A stretch of 22,554 nt of DNA from Bacteroidales bacterium (GTDB lineage Bacteria; Bacteroidota; Bacteroidia; Bacteroidales; Bacteroidaceae): assembly GCA_004558865.1 (NCBI GenBank), contig SFCY01000027.1, forward strand, positions 1-22,554, in the 5' to 3' direction. The notes under the pieces were generated by a model. The model did no database searches. It was not told where the DNA came from and was given only the letters and a program-made list of their open reading frames with translations. The stretch's first letter is position 1. Each line of letters starts with the position of its first letter. Positions 16,051-22,554 of the stretch are shown here, piece after piece. Both the position numbers and the translations under genes were made by a program.

Positions 16051-19000
16051 TTAATCAATATCGTTTTGTTTCTCCGCCTCTTCTGGCAGCAAGACTATTC
16101 CTTCTTGTTTCTTCCCATCCATCAACGATTTAAGCGGTTTTGGGAATCTGACGTGGCGCAGGTGGGTGGTCTCCTCCACAGCCGTCATGCTGTCGAGGAT
16201 GTCCCTGCGCAGCATGCCATTGCCGGTGTTGAGGTCCACCGTGAAGTAGCCCACGCCGAAGCTGGTGAGGTTTTGGAAGAAGTGGGTGCCTTGGCTGGGG
16301 TCGACATGGTAATGGGGCAGGGCAACCTCCACGATGATGCTGGCCGCCGAGATGTCGGGCCACTTCACAGGAATGCCAAGCCAGGGGTCGCTGGATCCCC
16401 AACGACCGGGGCCGACGAGGATGTAGCTTTGCTGGCGTTCGAGGAAGCTGCGGTTGATGGCCTCAAGCTCGCCCACGATCTGCGGGTTCTCGGCGGCGTT
16501 GTAGTCGTCGGTCATCTTGACGTAGACCACATCAGCCACATCCTCGGAAATGCCGTGCCCCAAGGAGTTGTGGGAGCGCAGCAGGCACCGGTCGTCGCTG
16601 ATTTTGGTGATGTCCTCGTCGAGCATCTGCTTGGCGTCGACGATGGGCCGTATCTGCAGCAGGCAGAACTCGCCCGAGCGGTCGGCGCCAATGTTGCAGG
16701 CGAACTCTATCTCCACGGGGCGGCGCATGGCGTCGGCTCCCAGCCTCATGGCCATCTGCATGAGCTGGGGCAGCGGGAACACGCCCTGCTGCAGCACGCC
16801 CTTGAAGGTGATGAGCTTGCGCCCACCGGGATAGATGCCGTCGCGTATGATGTCGTCGTTGGCGTCGTAGGTGGAGGCGATGAAGTTGAGGGTTTGGTCC
16901 CGCTCGGCCTCCCTCACGCTCAGCCTGCGGATGTTGAAGCCGTCGTCGACTTTGAAGTCGTTCGACACATGGCTCAGGTCGAGGGCATAGAACTCCTTTT
17001 GCGTGTCGCGGAGGGCGGAGCCCACCTCAGAGGTTTGCAGCACGTGGGTGGGATGGTAGGGCGAGAGGCGCAGTGTCTGCCCGCCGTCGACGATATACTT
17101 GCCCAGTCCCAAGGCCAGCGATGCGATGCCCTCCTCGGCCTTCTCCTTTCCGATGGGATAATAGTTGAGCGAGCGCAGCACGCCGGATATGTTGGGATAA
17201 TAGTGGCTGCCATGGGTGTTGCCCACCACTTCCTGCAGGATGACGGCCATCTTCTCCTGGTCGATCACATTCTGGGTGGCCGTCATGTATGCCTTTGAGT
17301 CGCGGTAGTAGACCGAGGCGTAGACACTCTTGATGGCGGCGGCGAGCATCTGGAGCATGGCGTACTTGTCTTCCACGTAGGGAATCATATAAGTGGAATA
17401 GATGCCGGCGAAGGGCTGGTAGTGGCTGTCCTCGAGCAGCGAGCTGGAGCGTATGGCGATGGGACGCTTCACGGCTTGGAAGAACGTGAAGAAGTCGTCG
17501 ATGAAGGCGTCGGGCAACTGGGCGCGGAGGAAGTGTCTCAGTATCTCCTCGTCGGGGGCGTCGCTCAGGGCAATGTCGTAGAGGTTGTTGTTGTCCATGA
17601 ACTCATCGAAGATGTCGGTGCACAGCACGAGTGTCTTCGGGATGCGCACGGTGACGTTGTCGAACTGGCCCATTTCGGGATGCCGCTTGATGATGTTGTC
17701 GAGAAAGGCCAGGCCGCGCCCCTTACCGCCCAACGACCCCTCGCCGATGCGGGCGAAGTGGCCATACTGGTCGTATTTGTGGCGGTCGAACTCAGCCACG
17801 ACGCCGATGTTCTTCATGTGGCGGTATTTCACGATGGCGTCGTAGATGATCTTGCGGTGCCCGTCCACACTTTGGTATTTCTTCCACGTGATGTGCTTCA
17901 GGAAGGCCGACACGGGGAAGATGGCCCGCGCGGAGAGCCAGCGGCTCACGTGGTTGCGCGATATGTGGTAGAGCATGGAGTCGTTGGGGATCTTGAACAC
18001 ATTGTCCTGCAGCTCCTTCAGGGAGTGGATGCGCACGACCTCCTTTTTGGTCTTGGGGTCGCGGAAGATGAAGTCGCCGAACCCCATGTGCTCTTCGAGG
18101 ATGCGCCTCAGCTCGATGCTCATGGCCTTCGACTGCTTGTCCACGAAGAGGAAGTGCTCACTGAGCGCCTTCTGCCTATTGTCGCCCTCGGAACTCTCCA
18201 TGATGAGCGGCACAAACTCGTCCTCCTTGCGTATGGCGCGCAGCAGCCTGAAGCCGGCGTCGGGAGCCTTGTCGGTGGTCACTCCCCCACCCTGCATGGA
18301 GGGCTGGGGCGAAGAGGCTGTCATGGGGAAGCGGGCGTCGGAAATCACGCCCAGCACGTTGTCCTTGTATCGTTCATACACCTCGATGGCCTCCTCGTAG
18401 TTGCGGGCCAGCACCACCTTGGGCCGCCCGCGCATGCGCAGCGTGGCCTCGTGGCGGTTGAGGGCCTCGGTGGCGAAGTTCTGGCTCTGGTTGAGGATGT
18501 AGCTGTATAATATAGGTAGGATGCTGCTGTAGAAACGGATGGAGTCCTCCACGAGCAGGATCATCTGCACGCCCTCGCCGATGTCGTGGTCAAGGTTCAT
18601 CTTGTCCTCGATGAGTTTGATGATGGAGAGGATGAGGTTGGTGTTGCCGAGCCAGCAGAACACATAGTCGAAGCTGCTCATGTCCTCGTCCTTCATGCGC
18701 CGTGTGATGCCGTGGGAGAAAGGTGTCAGCACCACGCAGGGAATCTTGGGGAACCGCTGCCTCACGGCTCTCGCCACGGTGAAGGCGTCGTTGTCGGCGT
18801 TGCCCGGCATGCATATCACCAAGTCGATGTTGGTGGTCTGCAGCACTTTCTCCGCCTCGTCGATGGTCGACACCTGCGTGAAGGTGGGAGGATAGCGAAG
18901 CCCAAGCTCCACATATTCATTGTAGATTTTCTCCTCCACGCGCCCATCGTCCTCGAGCATGAAGGCATCGTAGGGATTGGCGACGATGAGGACATTGTAG

Positions 19001-19080
19001 ATGCGGCGCCGCATGAGGTCGACAAACGTCACATCCTTCAGATAAAAATTGGCCCACTGGGCGGGCAGTTCTTGTTCCAT
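16051..19080 (-). CDS. Double receiver-like / PPDK-N ATP-binding fusion protein
   Basis: A 1009-aa cytoplasmic protein. Residues about 27-160 resemble a degenerate receiver domain. Residues about 173-330 form a second, better preserved receiver with acidic pair E178-D179 (LLVEDS), candidate phospho-acceptor D248 (GVISDAR) and a lysine in FVDKQSK. From about 440 the protein is a pyruvate-phosphate-dikinase/PEP-synthase N-terminal ATP-binding domain, with IGEGSLGGKGRGL (451-454 GGKG), AIRSSSLLEDS (544-551) and later segments such as LVGPGRWGSSDPW. The central phosphohistidine motif (TSHAA type) and the C-terminal PEP/pyruvate barrel are both absent, so it cannot be a complete PEP synthase. Databases usually name such proteins PEP/pyruvate-binding domain proteins. 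A phosphorylation-regulated phosphotransfer role is possible, but the function is unknown. It has its own full promoter. Confidence 0.85.
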   Translation of the reverse strand: MEQELPAQWANFYLKDVTFVDLMRRRIYNVLIVANPYDAFMLEDDGRVEEKIYNEYVELGLRYPPTFTQVSTIDEAEKVLQTTNIDLVICMPGNADNDAFTVARAVRQRFPKIPCVVLTPFSHGITRRMKDEDMSSFDYVFCWLGNTNLILSIIKLIEDKMNLDHDIGEGVQMILLVEDSIRFYSSILPILYSYILNQSQNFATEALNRHEATLRMRGRPKVVLARNYEEAIEVYERYKDNVLGVISDARFPMTASSPQPSMQGGGVTTDKAPDAGFRLLRAIRKEDEFVPLIMESSEGDNRQKALSEHFLFVDKQSKAMSIELRRILEEHMGFGDFIFRDPKTKKEVVRIHSLKELQDNVFKIPNDSMLYHISRNHVSRWLSARAIFPVSAFLKHITWKKYQSVDGHRKIIYDAIVKYRHMKNIGVVAEFDRHKYDQYGHFARIGEGSLGGKGRGLAFLDNIIKRHPEMGQFDNVTVRIPKTLVLCTDIFDEFMDNNNLYDIALSDAPDEEILRHFLRAQLPDAFIDDFFTFFQAVKRPIAIRSSSLLEDSHYQPFAGIYSTYMIPYVEDKYAMLQMLAAAIKSVYASVYYRDSKAYMTATQNVIDQEKMAVILQEVVGNTHGSHYYPNISGVLRSLNYYPIGKEKAEEGIASLALGLGKYIVDGGQTLRLSPYHPTHVLQTSEVGSALRDTQKEFYALDLSHVSNDFKVDDGFNIRRLSVREAERDQTLNFIASTYDANDDIIRDGIYPGGRKLITFKGVLQQGVFPLPQLMQMAMRLGADAMRRPVEIEFACNIGADRSGEFCLLQIRPIVDAKQMLDEDITKISDDRCLLRSHNSLGHGISEDVADVVYVKMTDDYNAAENPQIVGELEAINRSFLERQQSYILVGPGRWGSSDPWLGIPVKWPDISAASIIVEVALPHYHVDPSQGTHFFQNLTSFGVGYFTVDLNTGNGMLRRDILDSMTAVEETTHLRHVRFPKPLKSLMDGKKQEGIVLLPEEAEKQNDID

Positions 19081-19104
19081 GATTCAGATAGTAGTGTATG
19101 ACGG

Positions 19105-19135
19105 CAAAGTTAGCGCAAAGGTTCGAGAACACAAA
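19105..19135 (-). promoter_or_regulatory. Promoter of the receiver/PPDK-N gene
   Basis: The minus strand reads TTTG (19135-19132), 19 nt, TAACTTTG (19112-19105), a full match. Transcription would start near 19100, about 20 nt before the ATG. Confidence 0.75.
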
Positions 19136-19228
19136 GAAAAAGCCGTACTTTTTTATTGGGCGGATTGGAAAACAGGCTGACGCGATCCCTACAACACCTA
19201 CAAAACTTACAAAGTTTACTTCAGGATT

Positions 19229-19266
19229 GAGACCCGCTACCCTCAACGGATAATACGCAGTCACAA
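19229..19266. repeat. Eroded copy of the 20.5-kb hairpin repeat
   Basis: The segment from GAGACCCGCT to TCACAA aligns with 20545-20579. 21 of the first 26 bases agree, and the shared TCACAA follows at a similar distance. Substitutions in the arms weaken the hairpin, so it appears to be a decayed family member. Confidence 0.5.
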
Positions 19267-19362
19267 AAGATTTTCTTGGTTTTGGTTATAAAACTAAAAG
19301 CCACAGCGCGCTGTCGGCTTCACCTACATTCTTCATGGGCATTGTGCGTTCTACAAGAATCG

Positions 19363-19548
19363 CCATGAATTGACCACGAATCTCTCATCAATGATTATCC
19401 GCAAACATCCATTTGCAGGAGCCGGCGCAAGGCACGGTGCCTGCAATTGGATTCCACTCCTGCAGTTGCTGAAGCCTCGGTAGGAAAATGGCGGACAATC
19501 ATTCCTCAGCAATCAACTATTTGCGGAATATTCGTGGTCAATTCACGG
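19363..19548. repeat. 186-bp nested palindromic intergenic element
   Basis: The outer arms 19363-19381 and 19530-19548 pair over 19 bp with one mismatch (core GAATTGACCACGAAT / ATTCGTGGTCAATTC, 15 perfect). Inside, TCCGCAAA (19398-19405) matches TTTGCGGA (19520-19527), AATGATTATCCGC (19390-19402) matches 19491-19503 with one mismatch, and TGCAGGAG (19414-19421) matches CTCCTGCA (19457-19464). No coding frame is supported. It could be a MITE-like element or a structured RNA; no target duplication was seen. It accounts for much of the 536-nt gap between 19081 and 19616. Confidence 0.65.
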
Positions 19549-19562
19549 TAATTCAATGTTTA

Positions 19563-19609
19563 GGTCGGTTCTAAAAGCTTGGTTTCAAACCTAATTTTTA
19601 GAACCGGCC
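19563..19609 (-). terminator. Hairpin downstream of the BamE-like/DUF4476 gene
   Basis: A 14-bp stem (19563-19576 with 19596-19609, core GGTTCTAAAA / TTTTAGAACC, one wobble) holds a small inner stem GGTT/AACC. It lies 7 nt after the stop on the minus strand. No U-tract follows, so a termination role is probable rather than certain. Confidence 0.6.
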
Positions 19610-19616
19610 ATAAACT

Positions 19617-20258
19617 TCATCGCCCTCTCAGGATCTCAGCCGCCTTGTCCCTGTCGGACGAGAAATCAAACTCACGATAGATGTCGGCGGCATTCTGCGG
19701 GTCCACAATGCGGGGAGCCACCATACCCAACACCTTGAACTTGGCATCACTGAAAGTGAAGAGTCTGAGCAGACTCGCCACCTGACTGCAACTGAACCAA
19801 CAGCCCAGACAAGCCACTTCCACGAGGTCGAAGCGGTTGCTGTCGAAACTCGCATCCCTTACCTTATTATATAATGTGCCGAACCTCTCGTTGTCGAGGC
19901 CATAGTAATCGGGATTTTGTGCCACTGGCATAGGATAGTCGCCCGGCCGCCGGCCATAACCCAACAGTGTGTTGGTGGAATTATCGATGGTAGAGGACTG
20001 GAAAGCCCTCACCCGATCGTCCCGACCGAAGCATACCACAATGCGGTTAGTGGAGTTGCTTATGAGCGAACTTTTCAAATACTCCCAAGTCTCACCGTTC
20101 TCGTCAAAACTGGTGTTGGCGGGCTGGCCTAAGATGGCCGCCACCTGCTGTTTTGTCATGCCCCGTTCCACGCGGGGTTTCTTGGCCGTCATGCCCAGTC
20201 CGAATGCCAGGAGCATCACACAGATGAGGAAAGCTGTCTTACTGATTTGAGATTTCAT
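19617..20258 (-). CDS. Exported BamE/SmpA-like plus DUF4476 protein
   Basis: The ATG at 20258 gives 213 aa with a Sec signal (MKSQISKTAFLICVMLLAFG, then LGMTA). It was chosen over the ATG at 20276 because the -7 box at 20280-20287 places transcription start on or next to that upstream codon. Residues about 29-90 resemble the SmpA/OmlA (BamE) fold (ERGMTKQQVAAILGQPANTSFDENGETWEYL). Residues about 120-210 match the DUF4476 pattern: NERFGTLYNKVRDASFDSNRFDLVEVA, FSCSQVASLLRLFTFSDAKFKVL, then RIVDPQN and REFDFSSDRDKA. Both domains are typical of Bacteroidota envelope proteins. No lipobox is present, so a periplasmic location is likely. Its exact role is unknown. The promoter carries the same palindrome as the lipoprotein gene. 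Confidence 0.82.
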   Translation of the reverse strand: MKSQISKTAFLICVMLLAFGLGMTAKKPRVERGMTKQQVAAILGQPANTSFDENGETWEYLKSSLISNSTNRIVVCFGRDDRVRAFQSSTIDNSTNTLLGYGRRPGDYPMPVAQNPDYYGLDNERFGTLYNKVRDASFDSNRFDLVEVACLGCWFSCSQVASLLRLFTFSDAKFKVLGMVAPRIVDPQNAADIYREFDFSSDRDKAAEILRGR

Positions 20259-20279
20259 ACCAATCGTTTTTTTCATCAG

Positions 20280-20287
20280 CAAAGTTA
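20280..20287 (-). promoter_or_regulatory. -7 box of the BamE-like/DUF4476 gene, no -33 box
   Basis: The minus strand reads TAACTTTG, a full -7 match. No TTTG lies 19-20 nt upstream. The expected transcription start near 20274 supports translation from the ATG at 20258. Confidence 0.6.
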
Positions 20288-20315
20288 ATACTTTGCGCCA
20301 TCATCCTGCAGGACA

Positions 20316-20339
20316 TTTCCCTACAAGCCGATAGGGAAA
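20316..20339 (-). promoter_or_regulatory. Putative activator site TTTCCCTAC-N6-ATAGGGAAA, copy 2
   Basis: Identical to 13747-13770 at all 18 specified bases and placed exactly 28 nt upstream of the -7 box, as in copy 1. The N6 spacers differ (AAGCCG here, TTTAAC in copy 1), which argues for selection on the arms rather than recent duplication of the region. Confidence 0.65.
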
Positions 20340-20523
20340 AGCCTACGGTGCGGAGAGGATAGCCAAGGCGACAGGCAGCGGCAAAGAAAGAGGACACATC
20401 GGATATTTTCCGTGGATTCAAGGCAAGTTCGTGGAGAGGGGGAAGGAAAATTGTCTTGTTCTGGCTTACGCTCCCAATGGAGCTATGGGTCTGAAGTGAT
20501 GGGGTTGCCTTACGAGCAAGCTC
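20340..20523. other. Noncoding stretch, nothing recognised
   Basis: Between the palindrome at 20316-20339 and the double-hairpin repeat no reading frame, RNA gene or strong structure was recognised. Confidence 0.4.
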
Positions 20524-20653
20524 GACAGCTACCCCTTTGTCCGGGAGGTCCGCTGCCCTCAGCGGACAATGAAATCACAATTAGAGAGTGAACTCTGCAT
20601 TGTATAGTGTCCGCTGAGCGCAGCGGACCTCCCGGAAAGGTGGCAAGTCTGTC
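20524..20653. repeat. BIME-like double-hairpin repeat, about 130 bp
   Basis: Two 29-bp arms, 20540-20568 and 20608-20636, are inverted copies with one mismatch. Each arm also folds on itself (GTCCGCTG-N4-CAGCGGAC, perfect 8-bp stem). Imperfect symmetry extends outward to GACAG (20524-20528) and CTGTC (20649-20653). Two inverted REP-type hairpins around a 39-nt AT-richer centre resemble a bacterial interspersed mosaic element or a MITE. Confidence 0.7.
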
Positions 20654-20671
20654 CATGACGAAAATCGCTAT

Positions 20672-20693
20672 CGCGTAAAATTGCGCTTACGCG
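20672..20693 (-). terminator. Hairpin downstream of the GH109-like gene, weak terminator candidate
   Basis: CGCGTAA (20672-20678) pairs with TTACGCG (20687-20693) around an 8-nt loop, about 73 nt after the GH109 stop. No U-run follows the stem, so the assignment is tentative. Confidence 0.35.
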
Positions 20694-20766
20694 CATAAAA
20701 TTCTACGACAGACAGCCTCAAGTCAAGGCATTCCAGGCCGTTTTTGGGGCAGATGCAAGGTTATGC

Positions 20767-22311
20767 TTATTTCTTTTTGTCTCTTTTGTTCCAGTATTTG
20801 GCGCCCTTCTCCTTGAGCTGCTGCGTGAAGGCAGCCGACTCGGCTTCCACCTTGGCCTCCTCCTCTGGCGAGGCGAAGGCGTGGCGGTAGCCGCGCTGCA
20901 CATTCCAGTAGCCGCGCGTGAAGTCGGGCACCTCCACGGGCATGTTGCCATGGCCCATCGAGAGCGAGCCCAACTCGGCCAGGCAGCACCACTCCGCCAA
21001 GTCGTATACGTCGATGTCGAAGGGCAGACCATGCTGCAGGCAATAGACCAGGCGGCTGTCCATGATGTAGTCCATGCCGCCATGGCCGCCCACCTCCTTG
21101 GCCCTCTTCTCATATTTGGCCACGATGGGACTCTCATATTTCTTCACCAGAGCATCCATGTCGGCCTTGGGCATGTAGTCGTGGCCGGAGAGGTCGTCGG
21201 ACGACGGGGCCACGCCGGCCGCCTTCATCTCATCGCCCGAGAGGGCATAGCCCTCCATGGGATACTTGTTGGCGAATCCCTTTGTGCCCACAAGCTGGTA
21301 CATGCGGTTGTAGGGTTGGGGTGTCATGGTGTTGTGCTGCACCTCGATCACCTTGCCGTTCTCCGTGCGGATGAGGGTGATGGTATGGTCGCCGTTGGCG
21401 AACTGGTCGCACTTCTGCCCCGACATCTTCTCCACCCACGCCTTTCCGTTGATGGACTTCGTGTCCATGGCCACGAGGGTCTTCATGCGGTCGCCACGGT
21501 GAATGTCGAGCACCTGGGCGATGGGGCCCAGCCCATGGGTGGCGTATACGTCGCCACGATACTTCTGGTTGTAGTCCAATCGCCATCCCAACTTGTCGTT
21601 GGCATCCTTCTTCCAGTAGGCGTCCCAGAACGGGGAGAGGTCGTGGCGGTAGGCGCCGGCCACGTATTCCACCTCACCAAAGACTCCATGCTGGGCCATG
21701 TTGAGCGAGTTGAGCTCGAAGAAGTCGTAGCAGCAGTTCTCGAGCATCAGGCAGTGGAGCCGCTTGCTCTCGGCAAGGTCGATCAGCTGCCATATCTCGC
21801 GCAGGTTCATGGCCGAGGGCACCTCTATGGCCACATTCTTGCCATGCTCCAAGGCATACTTGGCCACGGGGAAGTGGTGGAGCCAGTCGGTGGCGATATA
21901 GACCAGGTCGATGTCCTTGCGCTCGCAGAGCTTCTTGTAGCCCTCCTCGCCGTAGTAGATGTCGGCTGCCGGCATGCTGGCCTTGCGCAGCGTCTCGTTG
22001 CAGGCCTCAGCCCGGTCCTTCTCATGGTCGCACAGAGCCATGGTCTGCGTGCCGTTGATGTAGGTCCACCGCGCCACGGCGTCGGCCCCACGCATTCCCA
22101 GGCCCACAAAGCCCACTCGCACAACCTTCAGCTTGGGCGTGGTGAGTCCTAAGGCGTTCTGCTGCCCCGAAGGACGCTGCGGCACTTCCGTCACAATGGT
22201 TCCGTTCTCGATCTTGTAGGGCCAGTCGAATGCGTTCTGCGCGTGCATGGTGACAGCGCACAGCGCCGCAAACAAGAGACTGGCAACCGATTTAAGCTTG
22301 TTTTGTATCAT
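20767..22311 (-). CDS. GH109-type glycosidase, Gfo/Idh/MocA fold
   Basis: GH109 enzymes use a tightly bound NAD+ and an oxidation-elimination mechanism; the founding activity is alpha-N-acetylgalactosaminidase acting on blood group A. This 514-aa protein has a Sec signal (about 1-24, ending TMHA). The NAD-binding Rossmann motif is VGFVGLGMRG (66-75), and EVPSAMNLREIW (about 163-174) is the typical Gfo/Idh substrate-side motif. YATHGLGPIAQ (H259 in the HGLG core) is the segment conserved in GH109, and GHGGMDYIMD and PFDIDVYDLAEW also match that family. Substrate specificity cannot be read from the sequence. It is a single gene with its own promoter, next to the right terminal repeat. It fits functionally with the glycan operon at 74-6635, although housekeeping genes separate them. 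Confidence 0.88.
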   Translation of the reverse strand: MIQNKLKSVASLLFAALCAVTMHAQNAFDWPYKIENGTIVTEVPQRPSGQQNALGLTTPKLKVVRVGFVGLGMRGADAVARWTYINGTQTMALCDHEKDRAEACNETLRKASMPAADIYYGEEGYKKLCERKDIDLVYIATDWLHHFPVAKYALEHGKNVAIEVPSAMNLREIWQLIDLAESKRLHCLMLENCCYDFFELNSLNMAQHGVFGEVEYVAGAYRHDLSPFWDAYWKKDANDKLGWRLDYNQKYRGDVYATHGLGPIAQVLDIHRGDRMKTLVAMDTKSINGKAWVEKMSGQKCDQFANGDHTITLIRTENGKVIEVQHNTMTPQPYNRMYQLVGTKGFANKYPMEGYALSGDEMKAAGVAPSSDDLSGHDYMPKADMDALVKKYESPIVAKYEKRAKEVGGHGGMDYIMDSRLVYCLQHGLPFDIDVYDLAEWCCLAELGSLSMGHGNMPVEVPDFTRGYWNVQRGYRHAFASPEEEAKVEAESAAFTQQLKEKGAKYWNKRDKKK

Positions 22312-22330
22312 AAGTTTTTGTATTATGCCA

Positions 22331-22361
22331 CAAAGTTATACAAATTAATCCGTTTAACAAC
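22331..22361 (-). promoter_or_regulatory. Promoter of the GH109-like gene
   Basis: The minus strand has TAACTTTG (22338-22331), with GTTG (22361-22358), one mismatch from TTTG, exactly 19 nt upstream. Transcription would begin near 22326, about 15 nt before the ATG. Confidence 0.6.
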
Positions 22362-22460
22362 ATTTCCAACAAAAAAACTCGACCCCACAAACGAAAACCC
22401 GCCTGTGCACCGTCCTCACGTCGCTCGTTGACAGGCCTCGAATGGGCTTTCGGCGCACGC

Positions 22461-22554
22461 TGTCTTTTTTTAAATATGGTTGACACCTCAAAAAGAAAAG
22501 ATGGAAAAGAAAAAAGAGAGGCTCCAATCCCTATTGGATCGCAGTAAGTTAGAG
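22461..22554 (+). repeat. Right copy of 94-bp perfect inverted repeat, probable IS end
   Basis: Exact reverse complement of 3-96. Its inner boundary lies 149 nt upstream of the GH109-like ATG and about 99 nt beyond its promoter, so that gene's promoter is intact. The copy is directed out of the window. Confidence 0.7.
22501..22554 (+). CDS. Partial outward frame in right repeat, possible transposase N-terminus
   Basis: Encodes MEKKKERLQSLLDRSKLE and is open to the window end. See the left copy for the limits of this call. Confidence 0.35.
   Translation, partial: MEKKKERLQSLLDRSKLE

Noticed and set aside
16051..19080. Complete phosphoenolpyruvate synthase (ppsA) or ppdK
   Set aside because: The phosphohistidine motif and the C-terminal PEP/pyruvate-binding domain are missing, and receiver-like domains occupy the N-terminus.
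1..22554. Circular element suggested by matching ends
   Set aside because: The terminal repeats are inverted, not direct, so the ends cannot overlap to close a circle. No replication or mobilisation gene is present.

Overview
The window looks like a chromosomal contig from a Bacteroidota species, most likely a Prevotella-like member of the Bacteroidales from a gut or oral habitat. Three things support this. The promoters have the Bacteroidota form (TTTG, 19 nt, TAnnTTTG) in place of the usual -35/-10 boxes. Most starts lack a Shine-Dalgarno sequence. The gene families are typical of the phylum: Ser-type sulfatase with its radical SAM maturase, GH84, GH20 and GH109 glycosidases, a carboxypeptidase-regulatory/plug/beta-barrel outer-membrane protein, and a DUF4476 protein. 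Species-level assignment is inference.

Layout. (1) 74-6635, minus strand: a tight four-gene operon of sulfatase, anaerobic sulfatase-maturating enzyme, GH84 and GH20, reading from a well-formed promoter at about 6.7 kb. Together it could desulfate and trim GlcNAc-containing host glycans such as mucin O-glycans or glycosaminoglycans. (2) 6.85-10.6 kb, plus strand: a small four-helix membrane protein overlapping an XRE regulator by an ATGA junction, followed by a large outer-membrane beta-barrel protein. (3) 10.7-16 kb: class II fructose-bisphosphate aldolase (plus), then minus-strand RlpA-like protein, an EF-hand/glycine-zipper lipoprotein, RidA and NADP-type glutamate dehydrogenase. (4) 16.05-19.08 kb, minus: a 1009-aa protein that joins two receiver-like domains to a pyruvate-phosphate-dikinase ATP-grasp domain but lacks the phosphohistidine and PEP-binding domains. 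(5) 19.1-20.77 kb: a BamE-like/DUF4476 envelope gene between two repeat-rich intergenic regions. (6) 20.77-22.31 kb, minus: a GH109-type Gfo/Idh/MocA glycosidase, functionally matching the operon at the other end.

The window ends are perfect 94-bp inverted repeats (3-96 and 22461-22554), each with a short open frame reading outward. They look like the same end of an insertion sequence at which assembly stopped. At the left end this sequence supplies the last residues and stop of GH20, which therefore seems to have lost a C-terminal region.

The most unusual signal is a shared regulatory site. TTTCCCTAC-N6-ATAGGGAAA occurs twice (13747-13770 and 20316-20339), both times exactly 28 nt upstream of a -7 box that has no -33 element, and both times in front of an envelope-protein gene. 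This suggests an activator-dependent regulon whose regulator is not in the window. Second-tier signals are the receiver/PPDK-N fusion, a 186-bp nested palindromic element at 19363-19548, and a BIME-like double hairpin at 20524-20653 with an eroded relative at 19229-19266. No rRNA, tRNA, CRISPR array or prophage genes were seen.
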